A DNA stretch of 64,000 nt from Synergistaceae bacterium (GCA_017455085.1 JAFTBT010000073.1:1-64000), one strand, 5' to 3'. Positions 1 through 8,823 are shown, counted from the stretch's first letter. The notes: generated by a model not told the origin, from the letters alone. Numbers and translations: made by a program.

Positions 1-29
1 GTTACGAGGCGAAAATAGATAATACACAT
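1..29 (-). CDS. possible 5' end of a gene leaving the left edge
   Basis: On the minus strand an ATG at 29-27 is preceded by a good ribosome binding site (AGGGAGG, about 5 bases upstream), and the frame stays open to the window edge, giving nine residues and no stop. Nothing about function can be said. The strong Shine-Dalgarno sequence is the only support; the match could be chance. Confidence 0.25.
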
Positions 30-376
30 GACCGCCTCCCTTTATGCTTATGGTATAATTGAGTGCATAAGACAAGGAAGACGGGATACGATTTGACTCG
101 CCATGTGCTAAATAAAAACCTGATTAAAAGTATTATAGCACACCTTGCCTTTTTTCATGCCCGTTTATCTGCTGTTATAGTTATCGCTGCATACTCTGCT
201 TGGGTTTGCGAAGTAGATACTCTCTCAGGCTATAAATGCGTTCTTGATGTGTAGTAGTGATACCTTAATGTGAAGTGACAGCCTTGATGCGTATTCAGCT
301 CTTGATGTGCAGATGTGCAGTAAGCCCTTGACGTGCAGTGACAACCAACACTCCGCCGTGTGTTACTCACTCACAC
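30..376. other. left intergenic region with degenerate repeats and a promoter-like site
   Basis: No convincing gene. A 63-codon open frame on the plus strand (63-254) has no ribosome binding site or recognisable protein character. Positions 51-59 read TGGTATAAT, an extended -10 element in the plus direction with no good -35. Positions 241-346 hold about five degenerate copies of an 18-20 base unit resembling TTGATGTGCAGTGACAGCC. No role can be assigned; similar short degenerate repeats occur in other gaps of this window. Confidence 0.4.
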
Positions 377-413
377 AAAAAATTTCCCCCCAGCCTCATC
401 AGCCAGAGGGAAA
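377..413 (-). terminator. rho-independent terminator of the prpF-matC operon
   Basis: Read on the minus strand, TTTCCCTCTGGC pairs with a downstream arm ending GGGGGGAAA around a short loop. The pairing includes G-U wobbles that exist only on this strand. A run of six T follows. It lies about 30 bases after the transporter stop codon. Confidence 0.8.
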
Positions 414-442
414 AAATCGTTATACCCAATCACACGTATTCT

Positions 443-1711
443 CTAGTAGAACAAATGCCCCAAGTTAAACACTCCCAGCCACGACATCAACACGTTTATC
501 AACACATTCGCCACACTCAGCAGGAAAAGAGTCTTGAACATGTTATTCATCTCTTCCGTAGTGGTCTCCTTGCTTGCACTGTATGACGACATTATGATTG
601 CTCCTCCTGTCGACAACGGGCTAATCGCCGCAGCAAACGACGTTGCTATTATCGCAGACATCAGCTCCACATAGCTCACGCCAAACGTCTGCGCCACATT
701 ATGCGCTATCGGCAGCAGTGCAGGCATCACCACTCCGGTTGTCGAACTCACCCACGAAAGTATTCCCGAAGTTGCCGACATGATCGGTACTGCAGTATTC
801 GTAGTCATCAGCGTAGAAAGGTAATCCGACACTAATTTTATCCCGCCGAGCTTGTTGATGACGTTCACCAATGCACCGACTCCGCAAATGAACACCAACG
901 TTCCCCAAGGGATTCCCTTGATGGCCTTCTTTTCGTCAGCACACCCCGTCAGAATCAGTACACTCGCCGCTAAAAACGCAAACAGTCCAGTATCCAGCTT
1001 GAACCCTATGCAGCAAATCACTACTACTACGATTACTGCTACTGTGATTCTCTGCTCACGGTTGAACTTCGGAATCTCTGACCACTTCAGCGGGTTATCC
1101 GCCTTCACCGCATAGCCCTTGTACAGGATATACACCACAAGCGTAAACACAAACCCAGATAGCAGAGTCGACAAGAACAAGTGCAGCCCAAATCCAGAAT
1201 ATCCCATCGGATTCGAGAGCTGTGCTGCGAGTATTCCAGTGATTGAGAGTGTGGACGCACACCCTGCATTAGCACCTAGTTTCGCGTACAGGGACGTAGC
1301 CATAGGGTTAATGTCCATCTCGAAAGCTAGATACATTGCGAATGTCGTCATCAAGATTCCTGCTGCAATATGCCCCGGTCCGATCGCTGAGATGAACGCC
1401 GACAGCACAAACATCAATATCGGTATCAGCACCGTACGTTTTCCCACAAGTGCAACAACCTTCTTCGAGAATAGCTCAAGTGTTCCGTTCTGGCTGGCCA
1501 TTCCGAACATAAACGTAACTCCCACAAGAGTCACGAACATTGACGAACTGAAGCCCGCTGTAATCTGTGAGGCCTTCATTCCTCCTACAGTCCCCAACAC
1601 AAAAGCTGCTCCCAGTGCGAAGAATCCCAAGTTGATTTTCTTGATGAAACCTATTGCTACTACTACAGCCAGAACTACGAGCGAAATTATCGGTAAATAC
1701 TCCTGTAACAT
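443..1711 (-). CDS. MatC/SLC13-like dicarboxylate permease
   Basis: A 422-residue integral membrane protein with about 10-12 hydrophobic segments and no signal peptide. Its N-terminal half resembles the MatC (malonate/dicarboxylate carrier) N-terminal family, and the whole resembles Ion-transporter-superfamily dicarboxylate carriers, including Gly/Ser/Thr-rich re-entrant-like stretches (for example GPGHIAAG and SSTTGVVMP). The ATG has a strong ribosome binding site (AAGGAGG, about 8 bases away). It starts 6 bases after the prpF-like gene and ends at a clear terminator, so the two form one operon. Inference: it imports the carboxylic acid that the PrpF-like isomerase acts on, for example a citraconate/itaconate-type or C4-dicarboxylate acid. 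The substrate cannot be read from the sequence. Confidence 0.8.
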   Translation of the reverse strand: MLQEYLPIISLVVLAVVVAIGFIKKINLGFFALGAAFVLGTVGGMKASQITAGFSSSMFVTLVGVTFMFGMASQNGTLELFSKKVVALVGKRTVLIPILMFVLSAFISAIGPGHIAAGILMTTFAMYLAFEMDINPMATSLYAKLGANAGCASTLSITGILAAQLSNPMGYSGFGLHLFLSTLLSGFVFTLVVYILYKGYAVKADNPLKWSEIPKFNREQRITVAVIVVVVICCIGFKLDTGLFAFLAASVLILTGCADEKKAIKGIPWGTLVFICGVGALVNVINKLGGIKLVSDYLSTLMTTNTAVPIMSATSGILSWVSSTTGVVMPALLPIAHNVAQTFGVSYVELMSAIIATSFAAAISPLSTGGAIIMSSYSASKETTTEEMNNMFKTLFLLSVANVLINVLMSWLGVFNLGHLFY

Positions 1712-1717
1712 ATCTTA

Positions 1718-2866
1718 CTACCTCCTTATTGTTGCAATGCCTTCCATGAGCAAGTTTGCAGTCCTGAATCCGAATGTGTCCTTAATTTCCGGTACAGTGC
1801 TTCCGGCCGGAATGGTGAAGTCAGCACCGCACTCAAGTATTCCTGCGGCGTGGCCTATACGGATAAATTGCGTGTCTGCGTTTGGCGCGAGTACCTGATT
1901 CACGATCGAGCCCGGCGTAACTGCTGCTGCTGCTGTACACATTGCTCCGGTCATTGCGTACGAGGGGTGAGCCTTCTGCATGGACATCATACGTGAGAGC
2001 AGATCTATATCTTTCTGAGCTATAGCCCTGCCGTCCGATGCCGTATAATCTTCAGGTGCGGCGACAAATGTCATTTTCGGGATTCCAGGTGTGTCCCAAG
2101 CTGAACGTTTGTAGTCGTCAATGAGGTTTAGCTTTTGCGCAGCTAGACCTCTTACTTTTTCCAGCAGGTCCAGAGTCTCAGGATTGCCGTTGATTTCGTC
2201 AGGAAGTTCTTTTCCGGTGAGGCCAAGATCCTTTGCCTTCGCGAACACTAACGGGTTGGCCGCGTCAATAATGGACACCTGAACTTTTCCGAAGCCGGGT
2301 ACGTCAAGAGTGTCTACAACGTTTCCGGTGGGCAATAGGCCTTTTCCGAGAGTGCCTGCAGGATTCACGAACTTGAGCTTTACGGGCGAGGCTGTCCCGG
2401 GAACGCCGGCTATCGCAAAATCTCCAGAGTACTCCACGACTCCGCCGGGGGTCTTCACGTCAGCAGCGATGATCTTGTTGGTGTTGGTGTTGAAGATTCG
2501 TACGGTGGTCATTCCGTCTTTTGCGTCAACGAGTCCTTTCTCGATGGCGAACGGTCCGACACCTGAGGAGATATTTCCGCAGTTGCCTTTGTAGCTGACG
2601 AGGGGCTTGTCCACGCTGACCTGTGCGAACGTGTAGTCAACATCTGCGTCGGGATTTGCGGACTTCTTGATGATGGCGACCTTGCTAGTTACTGAGTAGG
2701 AGCCTCCGAGTCCGTCGATCTGCTTTGCGTCTGGACTGCCCATGAGGCGGAGTAACAGGGGTTCCCATTCGTCATGGTTAGCAGGCATGTCGTCTTCGAG
2801 GATGTAGACTCCTTTGCTGGTGCCGCCGCGCATAATAGTAACGGGCAGCTTCTTAACGGCTGTCAT
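1718..2866 (-). CDS. prpF: PrpF-family isomerase (methylaconitate/methylitaconate type)
   Basis: A 382-residue protein of the PrpF family (diaminopimelate-epimerase fold). The N-terminal signature IMRGGTSKG is present, Lys62 (in TSKVAII) and Cys96 (in GNCGNIS) match the family's catalytic Lys/Cys pair, and a second half-motif ECGADFTIP lies near the C-terminus. Family members move a double bond or isomerise tricarboxylic or unsaturated dicarboxylic acids: 2-methylaconitate in propionate catabolism, 3-methylitaconate in nicotinate fermentation, 4-oxalomesaconate in gallate degradation. No methylcitrate gene lies nearby, so the exact substrate is open. It is the first gene of a two-gene operon with a carboxylate permease and is divergent from a LysR regulator that probably controls it. 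A GGAGGG ribosome binding site precedes the ATG. Confidence 0.85.
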   Translation of the reverse strand: MTAVKKLPVTIMRGGTSKGVYILEDDMPANHDEWEPLLLRLMGSPDAKQIDGLGGSYSVTSKVAIIKKSANPDADVDYTFAQVSVDKPLVSYKGNCGNISSGVGPFAIEKGLVDAKDGMTTVRIFNTNTNKIIAADVKTPGGVVEYSGDFAIAGVPGTASPVKLKFVNPAGTLGKGLLPTGNVVDTLDVPGFGKVQVSIIDAANPLVFAKAKDLGLTGKELPDEINGNPETLDLLEKVRGLAAQKLNLIDDYKRSAWDTPGIPKMTFVAAPEDYTASDGRAIAQKDIDLLSRMMSMQKAHPSYAMTGAMCTAAAAVTPGSIVNQVLAPNADTQFIRIGHAAGILECGADFTIPAGSTVPEIKDTFGFRTANLLMEGIATIRR

Positions 2867-2935
2867 TGTTTTGACCCTCCAATGTGTATGAATTTGTGTG
2901 TGGAAAAATTTGTGATGTGCAAAGAATACTATCGA

Positions 2936-2961
2936 TAAACTATAATGTGAAATATCGTTTA
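2936..2961. promoter_or_regulatory. candidate LysR operator/promoter between prpF and lysR
   Basis: The 140-base divergent gap contains the inverted repeat TAAAC (2936-2940) and GTTTA (2957-2961), flanking a TATAAT at 2941-2946 in the plus direction. An operator overlapping the regulator's own -10 would suit LysR autoregulation. No convincing -35 is seen, so this is tentative. Confidence 0.3.
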
Positions 2962-3006
2962 CTCATAAACACAATAACCGGCAGTAATAACTCAGGAGGG
3001 GTATTT

Positions 3007-3918
3007 ATGGATTTCAGGGATTTATCGTACATAACAGCCATAGCAAAATATCAGAACATCACCAAAGCCGCAGAAGCTATCCCAATAAGTCAGCCTGCAC
3101 TCAGCAAATTTCTACAGACCATCGAGGAAGATTTAGGGCTGCGACTGTTCGACAGGGTTGACAGAAAATACATCCCCACTTACGCTGGACAACGCTACCT
3201 AGAATACGCCCGCACCATACTTGACACAAAAGCCAGCCTAGACTCCGAACTCGCAGACATCATCAAGCGCAATATCGGTGTGCTGAACATCGGCCTGCCT
3301 AACATGCGGTGTGCCTACATGCTCCCGAAAACTCTTCCGGAATTCAACGCAAAATATCCCAACGTGAAGGTGAATATTTTCGAGGGGACGAGTGCCGCGA
3401 TCGATACCAGACTGCTTGACGGAGATACTGATCTGGCATTCTACAGCAAGCCATACAAGCCCAACCCGCATATTGAGTACGAGACCTTAGCCCGTGAAGA
3501 ATTGCGCCTGTGTGTATGCAGAGGCCATCCCGTAAAAAGCTCGGCGAATTTTTCGGATGGGAACGGACACGTAGAACTGTCTGTGCTGAAGAGTGAGAGG
3601 CTGATTCTCCTGAGTCCTGAGCAGAGAACCGGACAGATTTCCCGCTACTGGTTAAGCAAATCCGGTATAGACCTCACCAACGCCATCACCACTAACAACA
3701 TGCCCGCAGTAATCTCACTCACAGAATTGGGCTGGGGGGTATCGTTTGTGTTCGAGTCACATCTGCGGTGGCACTCCCCGAAACCCGAAATAGACACGTA
3801 CAGTTTCGGTGAAGGCCGTGTGATGAGCGACTTTGTTGCTGCGTACAGGAAGGGAAGCTACGTATCATCATATGCGCGTGAGTTCATCACCATCGCCAGA
3901 AATTTATACTCCTGCTAA
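3007..3918 (+). CDS. LysR-family transcriptional regulator
   Basis: A 303-residue LysR-type regulator. The winged helix-turn-helix occupies about residues 1-60, with the characteristic ISQPALSKFLQTIEEDLGLR stretch, and the effector-binding domain follows. I chose the ATG at 3007 because AGGAGG (2994-2999) lies 7 bases upstream and the protein then begins MDFRDL, as LysR proteins usually do. The frame is open further upstream to 2884 but without these signals. It is divergent from the prpF-permease operon, so it is likely the activator of that operon in response to a carboxylic acid (inference from context). Confidence 0.88.
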   Translation: MDFRDLSYITAIAKYQNITKAAEAIPISQPALSKFLQTIEEDLGLRLFDRVDRKYIPTYAGQRYLEYARTILDTKASLDSELADIIKRNIGVLNIGLPNMRCAYMLPKTLPEFNAKYPNVKVNIFEGTSAAIDTRLLDGDTDLAFYSKPYKPNPHIEYETLAREELRLCVCRGHPVKSSANFSDGNGHVELSVLKSERLILLSPEQRTGQISRYWLSKSGIDLTNAITTNNMPAVISLTELGWGVSFVFESHLRWHSPKPEIDTYSFGEGRVMSDFVAAYRKGSYVSSYAREFITIARNLYSC

Positions 3919-4071
3919 AATACGCATAACACCTTGCAATCTCAGGCATAAGACACGATTTTACAACTACATTTACAACTACATTTACACCTCATGAATC
4001 ACGATGAGTATTATATTTATGCAGTGTGCTTAATGAATTAGAATCGCGATTTTTTTCACTACACACATGAG

Positions 4072-4113
4072 CAAAAAATAACAGGGACACCACAATTTTG
4101 CATGATGCCCCTG
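4072..4113 (-). terminator. terminator of the Gfo/Idh/MocA gene
   Basis: On the minus strand CAGGGGCATCAT pairs with GTGGTGTCCCTG over 12 positions, three of them G-U wobbles that would be mismatches on the plus strand. A T-rich run (TTATTTTTT) follows. Strand assignment is therefore firm. Confidence 0.85.
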
Positions 4114-4157
4114 CTTCGAAGTAATACATTTATATTGCAGACTTATCGATTAAGCAT

Positions 4158-5117
4158 TTAGCAGACTTTTCTGATTTTCTGGGCGTTCTCCTCGTGTATC
4201 TGCCTCAGAATCTCCACAGCTACCTCCAATGCTCTCTTGCCCTCACTGCCTCCAACTATGGGCTTGCCCTTTTCCTTCACGCACCTCACGAAATCCGCAA
4301 GCTCCAGTTTCAGCGGCTCACTCTTCGGGAACACAGGAGTCTCCCGAATCTCCACTTGGCCGTCTGCGTTGTTCACACACCGAGAAATCTGCACCGTCTG
4401 CTGTTCGTAGTTGATGGTGATCTGCCTTTCGCGTTCGACTATCTCGAGCTGCCTGCACTTTTTCTCCGCGCACCTGCTCACGAGAATATGGGCCAACACT
4501 CCGTTCGCGAAAGTGATCTGCGCATCAGCAATGTCCTCGTAGTCCGTGAAGACACACGCTCCAGTCGCGGCGATTCTGGTAATCGGAGAGTTCACCAGCG
4601 ACATAACTATATCTATATCGTGAATCATAAGGTCAAGTACCACACCTACGTCGTTAATCCTGCCGGTGAATGGGCAAGTCCTGCGTGAGTCTAAGTATAC
4701 AGGTTTGCACTGTATGCCCGAAATGTAGCGTATGGCACTGTTGAACCGCTCGATGTGTCCAACCTGAAGGACTAAGTTTTTCCTGTCGGCAATGTCTAGG
4801 AGTTCGCCGGCCTCTTCCGGACGGATGGTGACGGGTTTTTCGACGAGGGTATGTATTCCGGACTCCAGAGCCATTTTTGCGATGATGTAGTGCTGGCTGG
4901 TCGGGACAACTACAGAGATTGCGTCGGGAGACTTTCTGCGGATGAGTTCCTCAAGTGAGCCGTATGCAGGGACTCCCAAGTGGTCGCCTATGAACTGTGC
5001 GCGGGAGATGTCGCTGTCTGCAACGCCCACGAGTTGAGCGTCGAGAAGTTCAGTGTATATTCTTGCGTGGTGCTGTCCTAAATGTCCAACGCCTATAACT
5101 CCGATTTTGATAGTCAT
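4158..5117 (-). CDS. Gfo/Idh/MocA-family NAD(P)-dependent oxidoreductase
   Basis: A 319-residue protein with an N-terminal Rossmann fold: GVIGVGHLGQHHA at about residues 7-19 is the dinucleotide-binding loop, and the family motif VEKPVT lies near residue 94. A Gfo/Idh/MocA C-terminal domain containing HIERFNSA and the HDID stretch follows. Members oxidise or reduce sugars and nucleotide sugars. The HLGQHHARIY variety is often found with lipid A genes, where a relative (GnnA) oxidises UDP-GlcNAc at C3, but no lpx gene is visible here, so that is only a possibility. It is monocistronic, with AAGGAT before the ATG and a clear terminator behind it. Confidence 0.8.
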   Translation of the reverse strand: MTIKIGVIGVGHLGQHHARIYTELLDAQLVGVADSDISRAQFIGDHLGVPAYGSLEELIRRKSPDAISVVVPTSQHYIIAKMALESGIHTLVEKPVTIRPEEAGELLDIADRKNLVLQVGHIERFNSAIRYISGIQCKPVYLDSRRTCPFTGRINDVGVVLDLMIHDIDIVMSLVNSPITRIAATGACVFTDYEDIADAQITFANGVLAHILVSRCAEKKCRQLEIVERERQITINYEQQTVQISRCVNNADGQVEIRETPVFPKSEPLKLELADFVRCVKEKGKPIVGGSEGKRALEVAVEILRQIHEENAQKIRKVC

Positions 5118-5439
5118 GAAAAATATCCTTCCCCATGAAATATTTTCTAAAGATACTTATCACAGAATAAGTAATTTTTGTGGTAAGAGATTACGAAATT
5201 TTTCGGGATGACTTTATCGAAGGTGTTAGTAATGTGTTCGTGTATATGATGCGGTGAAGCGTTTAGTGTTGCCGGCCATGCTGTAGTGCGTTCGTGTATA
5301 TGGATATGTGGTGCGTTCAAGTATAATATTTTTTACGGTGAGTATTTCTGTTTTACCAAAAATGTAGATACTCAACAAGCGCATGAAGTAAATAAGGCTT
5401 AGGCGATAATGCTATGGAAAATTTAAGGAGGTTTTGTGA
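5118..5439. other. intergenic region with short degenerate repeats
   Basis: No gene is visible. The stretch about 5225-5325 carries loose repeats of GTGCGTTCGTGTATATG. A TATAAT at 5322-5327 may serve as a -10 for the gene that starts at 5440, but no -35 of good quality accompanies it. A good ribosome binding site (AAGGAGG) precedes the ATG at 5440. Confidence 0.35.
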
Positions 5440-5773
5440 ATGACGAAACAGGAAATTATTGCGAAGGTCAACGAACTAATTGCGGCTCCGTCGGTGTGTG
5501 CGCCGGTGAAGTCTGCGGCAGAAGCATACCTCAAGAAGCAGGATAAGGCTAGTGCGGACGCGTTAGTGAAGGTGCTTTCTGAAGAGGCTGTACTATTGAC
5601 GAGCTTATCGGGCTTTGCGAGTCTGAGGCAGGCAGGAAGTTTTTCGGTGAGGAGAAAGCTGCGGGTATGGCTGCGGCGGCCAAGAAGTCGAAAGCTGAGG
5701 GCGGGAAGTATTGCATATGTCCTGCGGTCAGGCTGGAGGAGCTATCTACGAAAACAGGGTAGCTCTTGTGTAA
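5440..5773 (+). pseudogene. small CxCPxC protein gene broken by two single-base frameshifts
   Basis: The first frame gives about 50 plausible residues (MTKQEIIAKVNELIAAP...KVLSEEA). Near 5590 the sense moves to the next frame, which continues TIDELIGLCESEAGRKFFG...GGKYCICP. Near 5726 it moves again to read CQAGGAIYENRVALV before a TAA at 5771. Restoring one base at each point gives a continuous protein of about 111 residues with a C-terminal CxCPxC motif. From memory this matches a small family in gut Clostridia and Synergistota often labelled, probably wrongly, as an Hsp90-like chaperone. The two one-base losses may be real decay or sequencing/assembly errors. Read straight through, the first frame ends in an unlikely Arg/Ser-rich tail at 5787. 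Confidence 0.65.
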
Positions 5774-5816
5774 GCATAGCTTGCTGACGTAACCATAGCT
5801 TGCTAGCATAAACAGG

Positions 5817-5825
5817 TGATATAAT
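5817..5825 (+). promoter_or_regulatory. extended -10 promoter facing the small peptide gene
   Basis: TGATATAAT is a consensus extended -10 element; no standard -35 lies 16-18 bases upstream. Transcription from it would begin near 5832 and run antisense into the 3' end of the 40-residue peptide gene on the minus strand. Confidence 0.45.
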
Positions 5826-5829
5826 AATT

Positions 5830-5914
5830 GCAGACCTCCGAAGGCGAGGTAAGAAGTCGGAGCTCTGCGGTTAATGGGGACTGCCTGAACGAGATTGTGC
5901 GATCCCGCTCAAGC
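5830..5914 (-). ncRNA. two strong RNA hairpins, 3' region of the small peptide transcript
   Basis: Hairpin 1 (5883-5914): on the minus strand GCTTGAGCGGGA pairs with TCTCGTTCAGGC over all 12 positions around an 8-base loop. Three pairs are G-U wobbles that would be A-C mismatches on the plus strand, so the functional RNA is probably the minus one. Hairpin 2 (5830-5868): GCAGA and CTCCGA pair with TCGGAG and TCTGC around a single mismatch. No long T-run follows, so these are more than a plain terminator. They fit a structured 3' UTR of a type I toxin mRNA, or an independent small RNA. Confidence 0.5.
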
Positions 5915-5928
5915 AACTAAGTTACAAC

Positions 5929-6051
5929 CTAGTATCCCAAGAAGGATAACACAGCACGAATCGCTGTGAGGATTAATTCAAATACTGCGGCATATGTGCC
6001 AACAACGGCCATAATATGCAGTATTTTTATTATGAGGTTCAGCCATTTCAT
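5929..6051 (-). CDS. 40-residue hydrophobic peptide, candidate type I toxin
   Basis: An ATG at 6051-6049 is preceded by AAGGGGGTGAT, which pairs almost completely with the 16S rRNA 3' end (one G-U), with 8 bases between the core and the ATG. The 40-residue product starts MKWLNLIIKI and is almost wholly hydrophobic, enough for one membrane span, and ends LSFLGY. The frame is open further upstream to 6156, but only the 6051 start has this signal. A very strong ribosome binding site, a short hydrophobic product, a structured 3' region and an opposing promoter are the hallmarks of type I toxins such as the TxpA/BsrG kind. I do not recognise the peptide itself, and it could be an ordinary small membrane protein. 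Confidence 0.5.
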   Translation of the reverse strand: MKWLNLIIKILHIMAVVGTYAAVFELILTAIRAVLSFLGY

Positions 6052-6243
6052 GCGCATCACCCCCTTTCTCAACGTCAGGAGGAGATACTCCCTGAAGCAC
6101 CCCATCCAAACGCGGAATGCCTCGCCTGAAAAATATTCAACCATACGCATACGCAAAATCTGCAGGACTCATACCTTTTTGCGTTGTACCTAGAATCAAT
6201 TCATGATAATCTTTCATACAATTTCAATATTTCAGGAGATAAC

Positions 6244-8820
6244 ATGTTATTTGACAGCGTAAAAAAATTACTCGGTCTTGATCCTAATGACAGAGCCTTA
6301 AAGCATTACTCAGGACTGACAGACATAATCAACAGCTACTCTCAGGACATTCACAACATGTCTGACGAACAACTCAAAGCCCGCTTCCTCGACCTCAAGG
6401 CTCAGGTTCAGGACGAAGAAACTCCCGCAGACCTCGACGACGTCATGCCCGAAGTGTTCGCCATCGTCCGCGAAGTCAGCAGCAGAACCATCGGACTCCG
6501 GCACTATGACGTTCAGCTTGTCGGAGGCATGGCACTCAATGACGGCAGAATCGCAGAGATGAAGACCGGCGAAGGCAAAACTCTAGTGGCTACCCTCGCA
6601 GTCGTACTCAACGCCATGAAGGGCGAAGGCGTACACCTCGTCACGGTGAATGACTACCTCGCAAAACGTGACTCCGAATGGATGAAGCCCATCTACGAAT
6701 TTCTTGGCCTCACTGTCGGAGTGATTTACCCCTACATGCCCCCTGAAGAACGCATCGCCGCGTATCAAGCCGACATCACTTACGGCACTAACTCAGAATT
6801 TGGGTTCGACTACCTCCGCGATAACATGGTCATGCACCCAAGCGAAATGGTTCAGCGCGGACACAACTACTGCATTGTTGACGAAGTGGACTCGATTCTC
6901 ATCGACGAAGCCCGCACTCCCCTCATCATCTCCGGACCAAGCGACGACGACGCAGATCTCTACGTCAAGGCCGACAACGCCGCACGCACCCTCACCGAAG
7001 GCCCGGACTACGAGAAGGACGAAAAGGAGCGCAGTATCTCCCTCACGGAGCAGGGCATACAGAAATGCGAGGACTACCTCAAAATGCCAGGATTATTTTC
7101 TGACGCAGCACACTCGGAACTCGCTCACAGGATAGTGCAGGCTCTCAAGGCTCACAGACTTTACAAGCGTGATACTGACTATGTCGTGAAGGACGGAGAA
7201 GTAATCATAGTTGACGAGTTTACCGGAAGGCTCATGATCGGACGGAGATACTCTGACGGACTCCATCAGGCTATCGAGGCAAAAGAGCGCGTTAAGGTCG
7301 GACGTGAAAGCCAGACTCTCGCAACCATAACCCTGCAAAATTACTTCAGGATGTACAGGAAATTAGCCGGAATGACCGGTACAGCAGCTACAGAAGCCGA
7401 AGAGTTCAAGGAGATCTACGGCCTGCAGGTCGTGAGCATCCCTACACACATGCCCATGATTCGCACGGATAACCCAGATGTGATTTACGCGACCGAACAC
7501 GAAAAGTTCAAGGCCGTTGCTGACGAAGTGGAGGAGATGCACAAGAAAGGCCAGCCCGTACTTGTCGGCACTACGTCAATCGAGAACTCCGAACGCGTGA
7601 GCAAACTCCTCAAGGCCCGCAGAATCCCTCACAACGTACTCAACGCAAAGTATCACGAGAAGGAAGCCGAAATAGTCGCGCAGGCAGGACGTGAAGGAGC
7701 TGTTACTGTCGCTACGAACATGGCAGGACGCGGCACGGATATTATGCTCGGAGGAAACCCAGCCACTCAGGAGGAACACGACAAAGTCGCCTCACTCGGT
7801 GGACTCGCAATAATAGGCACGGAACGACACGAGTCACGCAGAATCGACAACCAGCTGCGCGGACGTTCAGGAAGACAGGGAGACCCCGGAAGCTCACGGT
7901 TCTACTTGTCGCTTGAGGATAACTTGTTGCGGTTGTTTGGCTCTGACAGAATACAGCCACTCATGGGGAAATTAGGCCTCAAGGACGGAGAAGCCATAGA
8001 GTCCCCAATGTTGAGCAAGATCATCGAGAACTCACAGAAGAAAGTCGAGGAAATGCATTTCGACATCCGCAAGCAATTACTCGCCTACGACAACGTCATG
8101 AACCAGCAGAGAGAAGCAATATACTCCGAACGCGCGGACATACTCACGACTCCGGAGGACGATATGCCCCAATACGGATGGGATGTAGTTCACGGCGTAG
8201 TGAATGGGATTCTTGACCGGTATTTTCCGGAGAGCGGAGAGCCTGAAGCGGACAGGGCAGCTGCGAGATTACGGGCATTGTTCGGTGCTGGAGCAGAGGG
8301 CAAAATTGCGCAGGTAGATACTCGCCTCGACATGGAGGGTATGCGCGAAGAGATACTTGACGGCGTGAAATCCCGTTACGACTCCAAAATCGCGGAGCTC
8401 AACGCAGAGAATCCCATTGCAGGAACAATAGTGCGGCACATCCTGCTGAACACGTTAGACTCTGCATGGAGGCAGCACCTTTTAGGCATGGACGAACTCC
8501 GGCGGGGAATAGGCCTCAGAGCTATAGGCCAGAAAGATCCGTTAATAGAGTACCAGTTCGAGAGCTATAACCTGTTCACTGAGATGATGGAGCGCGTCAA
8601 AGATACGTTTACGGAGCAGATTTTCAGGATTCGTGTCATGACGGAGAGAGCAAAGACTGAACGCAGAATGACCCTTGAGCGTCCGGAGATGCACACAAAT
8701 GTTTCTGGTGAACCTGCACACCGTGAACCCGTGAAGAAAGTTGCGAAGGTTGGGCGTAATGATCCGTGTCCTTGCGGCTCTGGGAAAAAGTACAAGTACT
8801 GTCACGGAAGGGGGCTGTAA
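6244..8820 (+). CDS. secA: preprotein translocase ATPase SecA
   Basis: An 858-residue SecA, the motor that drives unfolded proteins through SecYEG. The Walker A motif MKTGEGKT is at residues 107-113, the DEAD-like Walker B is in IVDEVDSILIDEARTPL, and the helicase domain 2 signatures MAGRGTDIMLGGNP and QLRGRSGRQGDPG are present. The C-terminus has the zinc-binding SEC-C motif (DPCPCGSGKKYKYCHG), which binds SecB or phospholipid in relatives. I chose ATG 6244 because AGGAG lies just upstream and the protein begins MLFDSVKKLLG as in the family; the open frame upstream is not coding-like. A secreted protein gene and argS follow closely, suggesting co-transcription. Confidence 0.98.
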   Translation: MLFDSVKKLLGLDPNDRALKHYSGLTDIINSYSQDIHNMSDEQLKARFLDLKAQVQDEETPADLDDVMPEVFAIVREVSSRTIGLRHYDVQLVGGMALNDGRIAEMKTGEGKTLVATLAVVLNAMKGEGVHLVTVNDYLAKRDSEWMKPIYEFLGLTVGVIYPYMPPEERIAAYQADITYGTNSEFGFDYLRDNMVMHPSEMVQRGHNYCIVDEVDSILIDEARTPLIISGPSDDDADLYVKADNAARTLTEGPDYEKDEKERSISLTEQGIQKCEDYLKMPGLFSDAAHSELAHRIVQALKAHRLYKRDTDYVVKDGEVIIVDEFTGRLMIGRRYSDGLHQAIEAKERVKVGRESQTLATITLQNYFRMYRKLAGMTGTAATEAEEFKEIYGLQVVSIPTHMPMIRTDNPDVIYATEHEKFKAVADEVEEMHKKGQPVLVGTTSIENSERVSKLLKARRIPHNVLNAKYHEKEAEIVAQAGREGAVTVATNMAGRGTDIMLGGNPATQEEHDKVASLGGLAIIGTERHESRRIDNQLRGRSGRQGDPGSSRFYLSLEDNLLRLFGSDRIQPLMGKLGLKDGEAIESPMLSKIIENSQKKVEEMHFDIRKQLLAYDNVMNQQREAIYSERADILTTPEDDMPQYGWDVVHGVVNGILDRYFPESGEPEADRAAARLRALFGAGAEGKIAQVDTRLDMEGMREEILDGVKSRYDSKIAELNAENPIAGTIVRHILLNTLDSAWRQHLLGMDELRRGIGLRAIGQKDPLIEYQFESYNLFTEMMERVKDTFTEQIFRIRVMTERAKTERRMTLERPEMHTNVSGEPAHREPVKKVAKVGRNDPCPCGSGKKYKYCHGRGL

Positions 8821-8823
8821 ATT

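Noticed and set aside
63..254. A 63-residue protein near the left edge
   Set aside because: No ribosome binding site, no recognisable domain, and composition like non-coding DNA.
5440..5787. An intact 115-residue protein in one frame
   Set aside because: The second half is Arg/Ser-rich nonsense, whereas neighbouring frames carry the sensible continuation with a CxCPxC motif; treated as frameshifted.
5830..5914. tRNA, SRP RNA or 6S RNA
   Set aside because: No T-loop or CCA-end pattern, no SRP tetraloop sequence, and no long single-bubble duplex; the hairpins fit a structured 3' UTR better.
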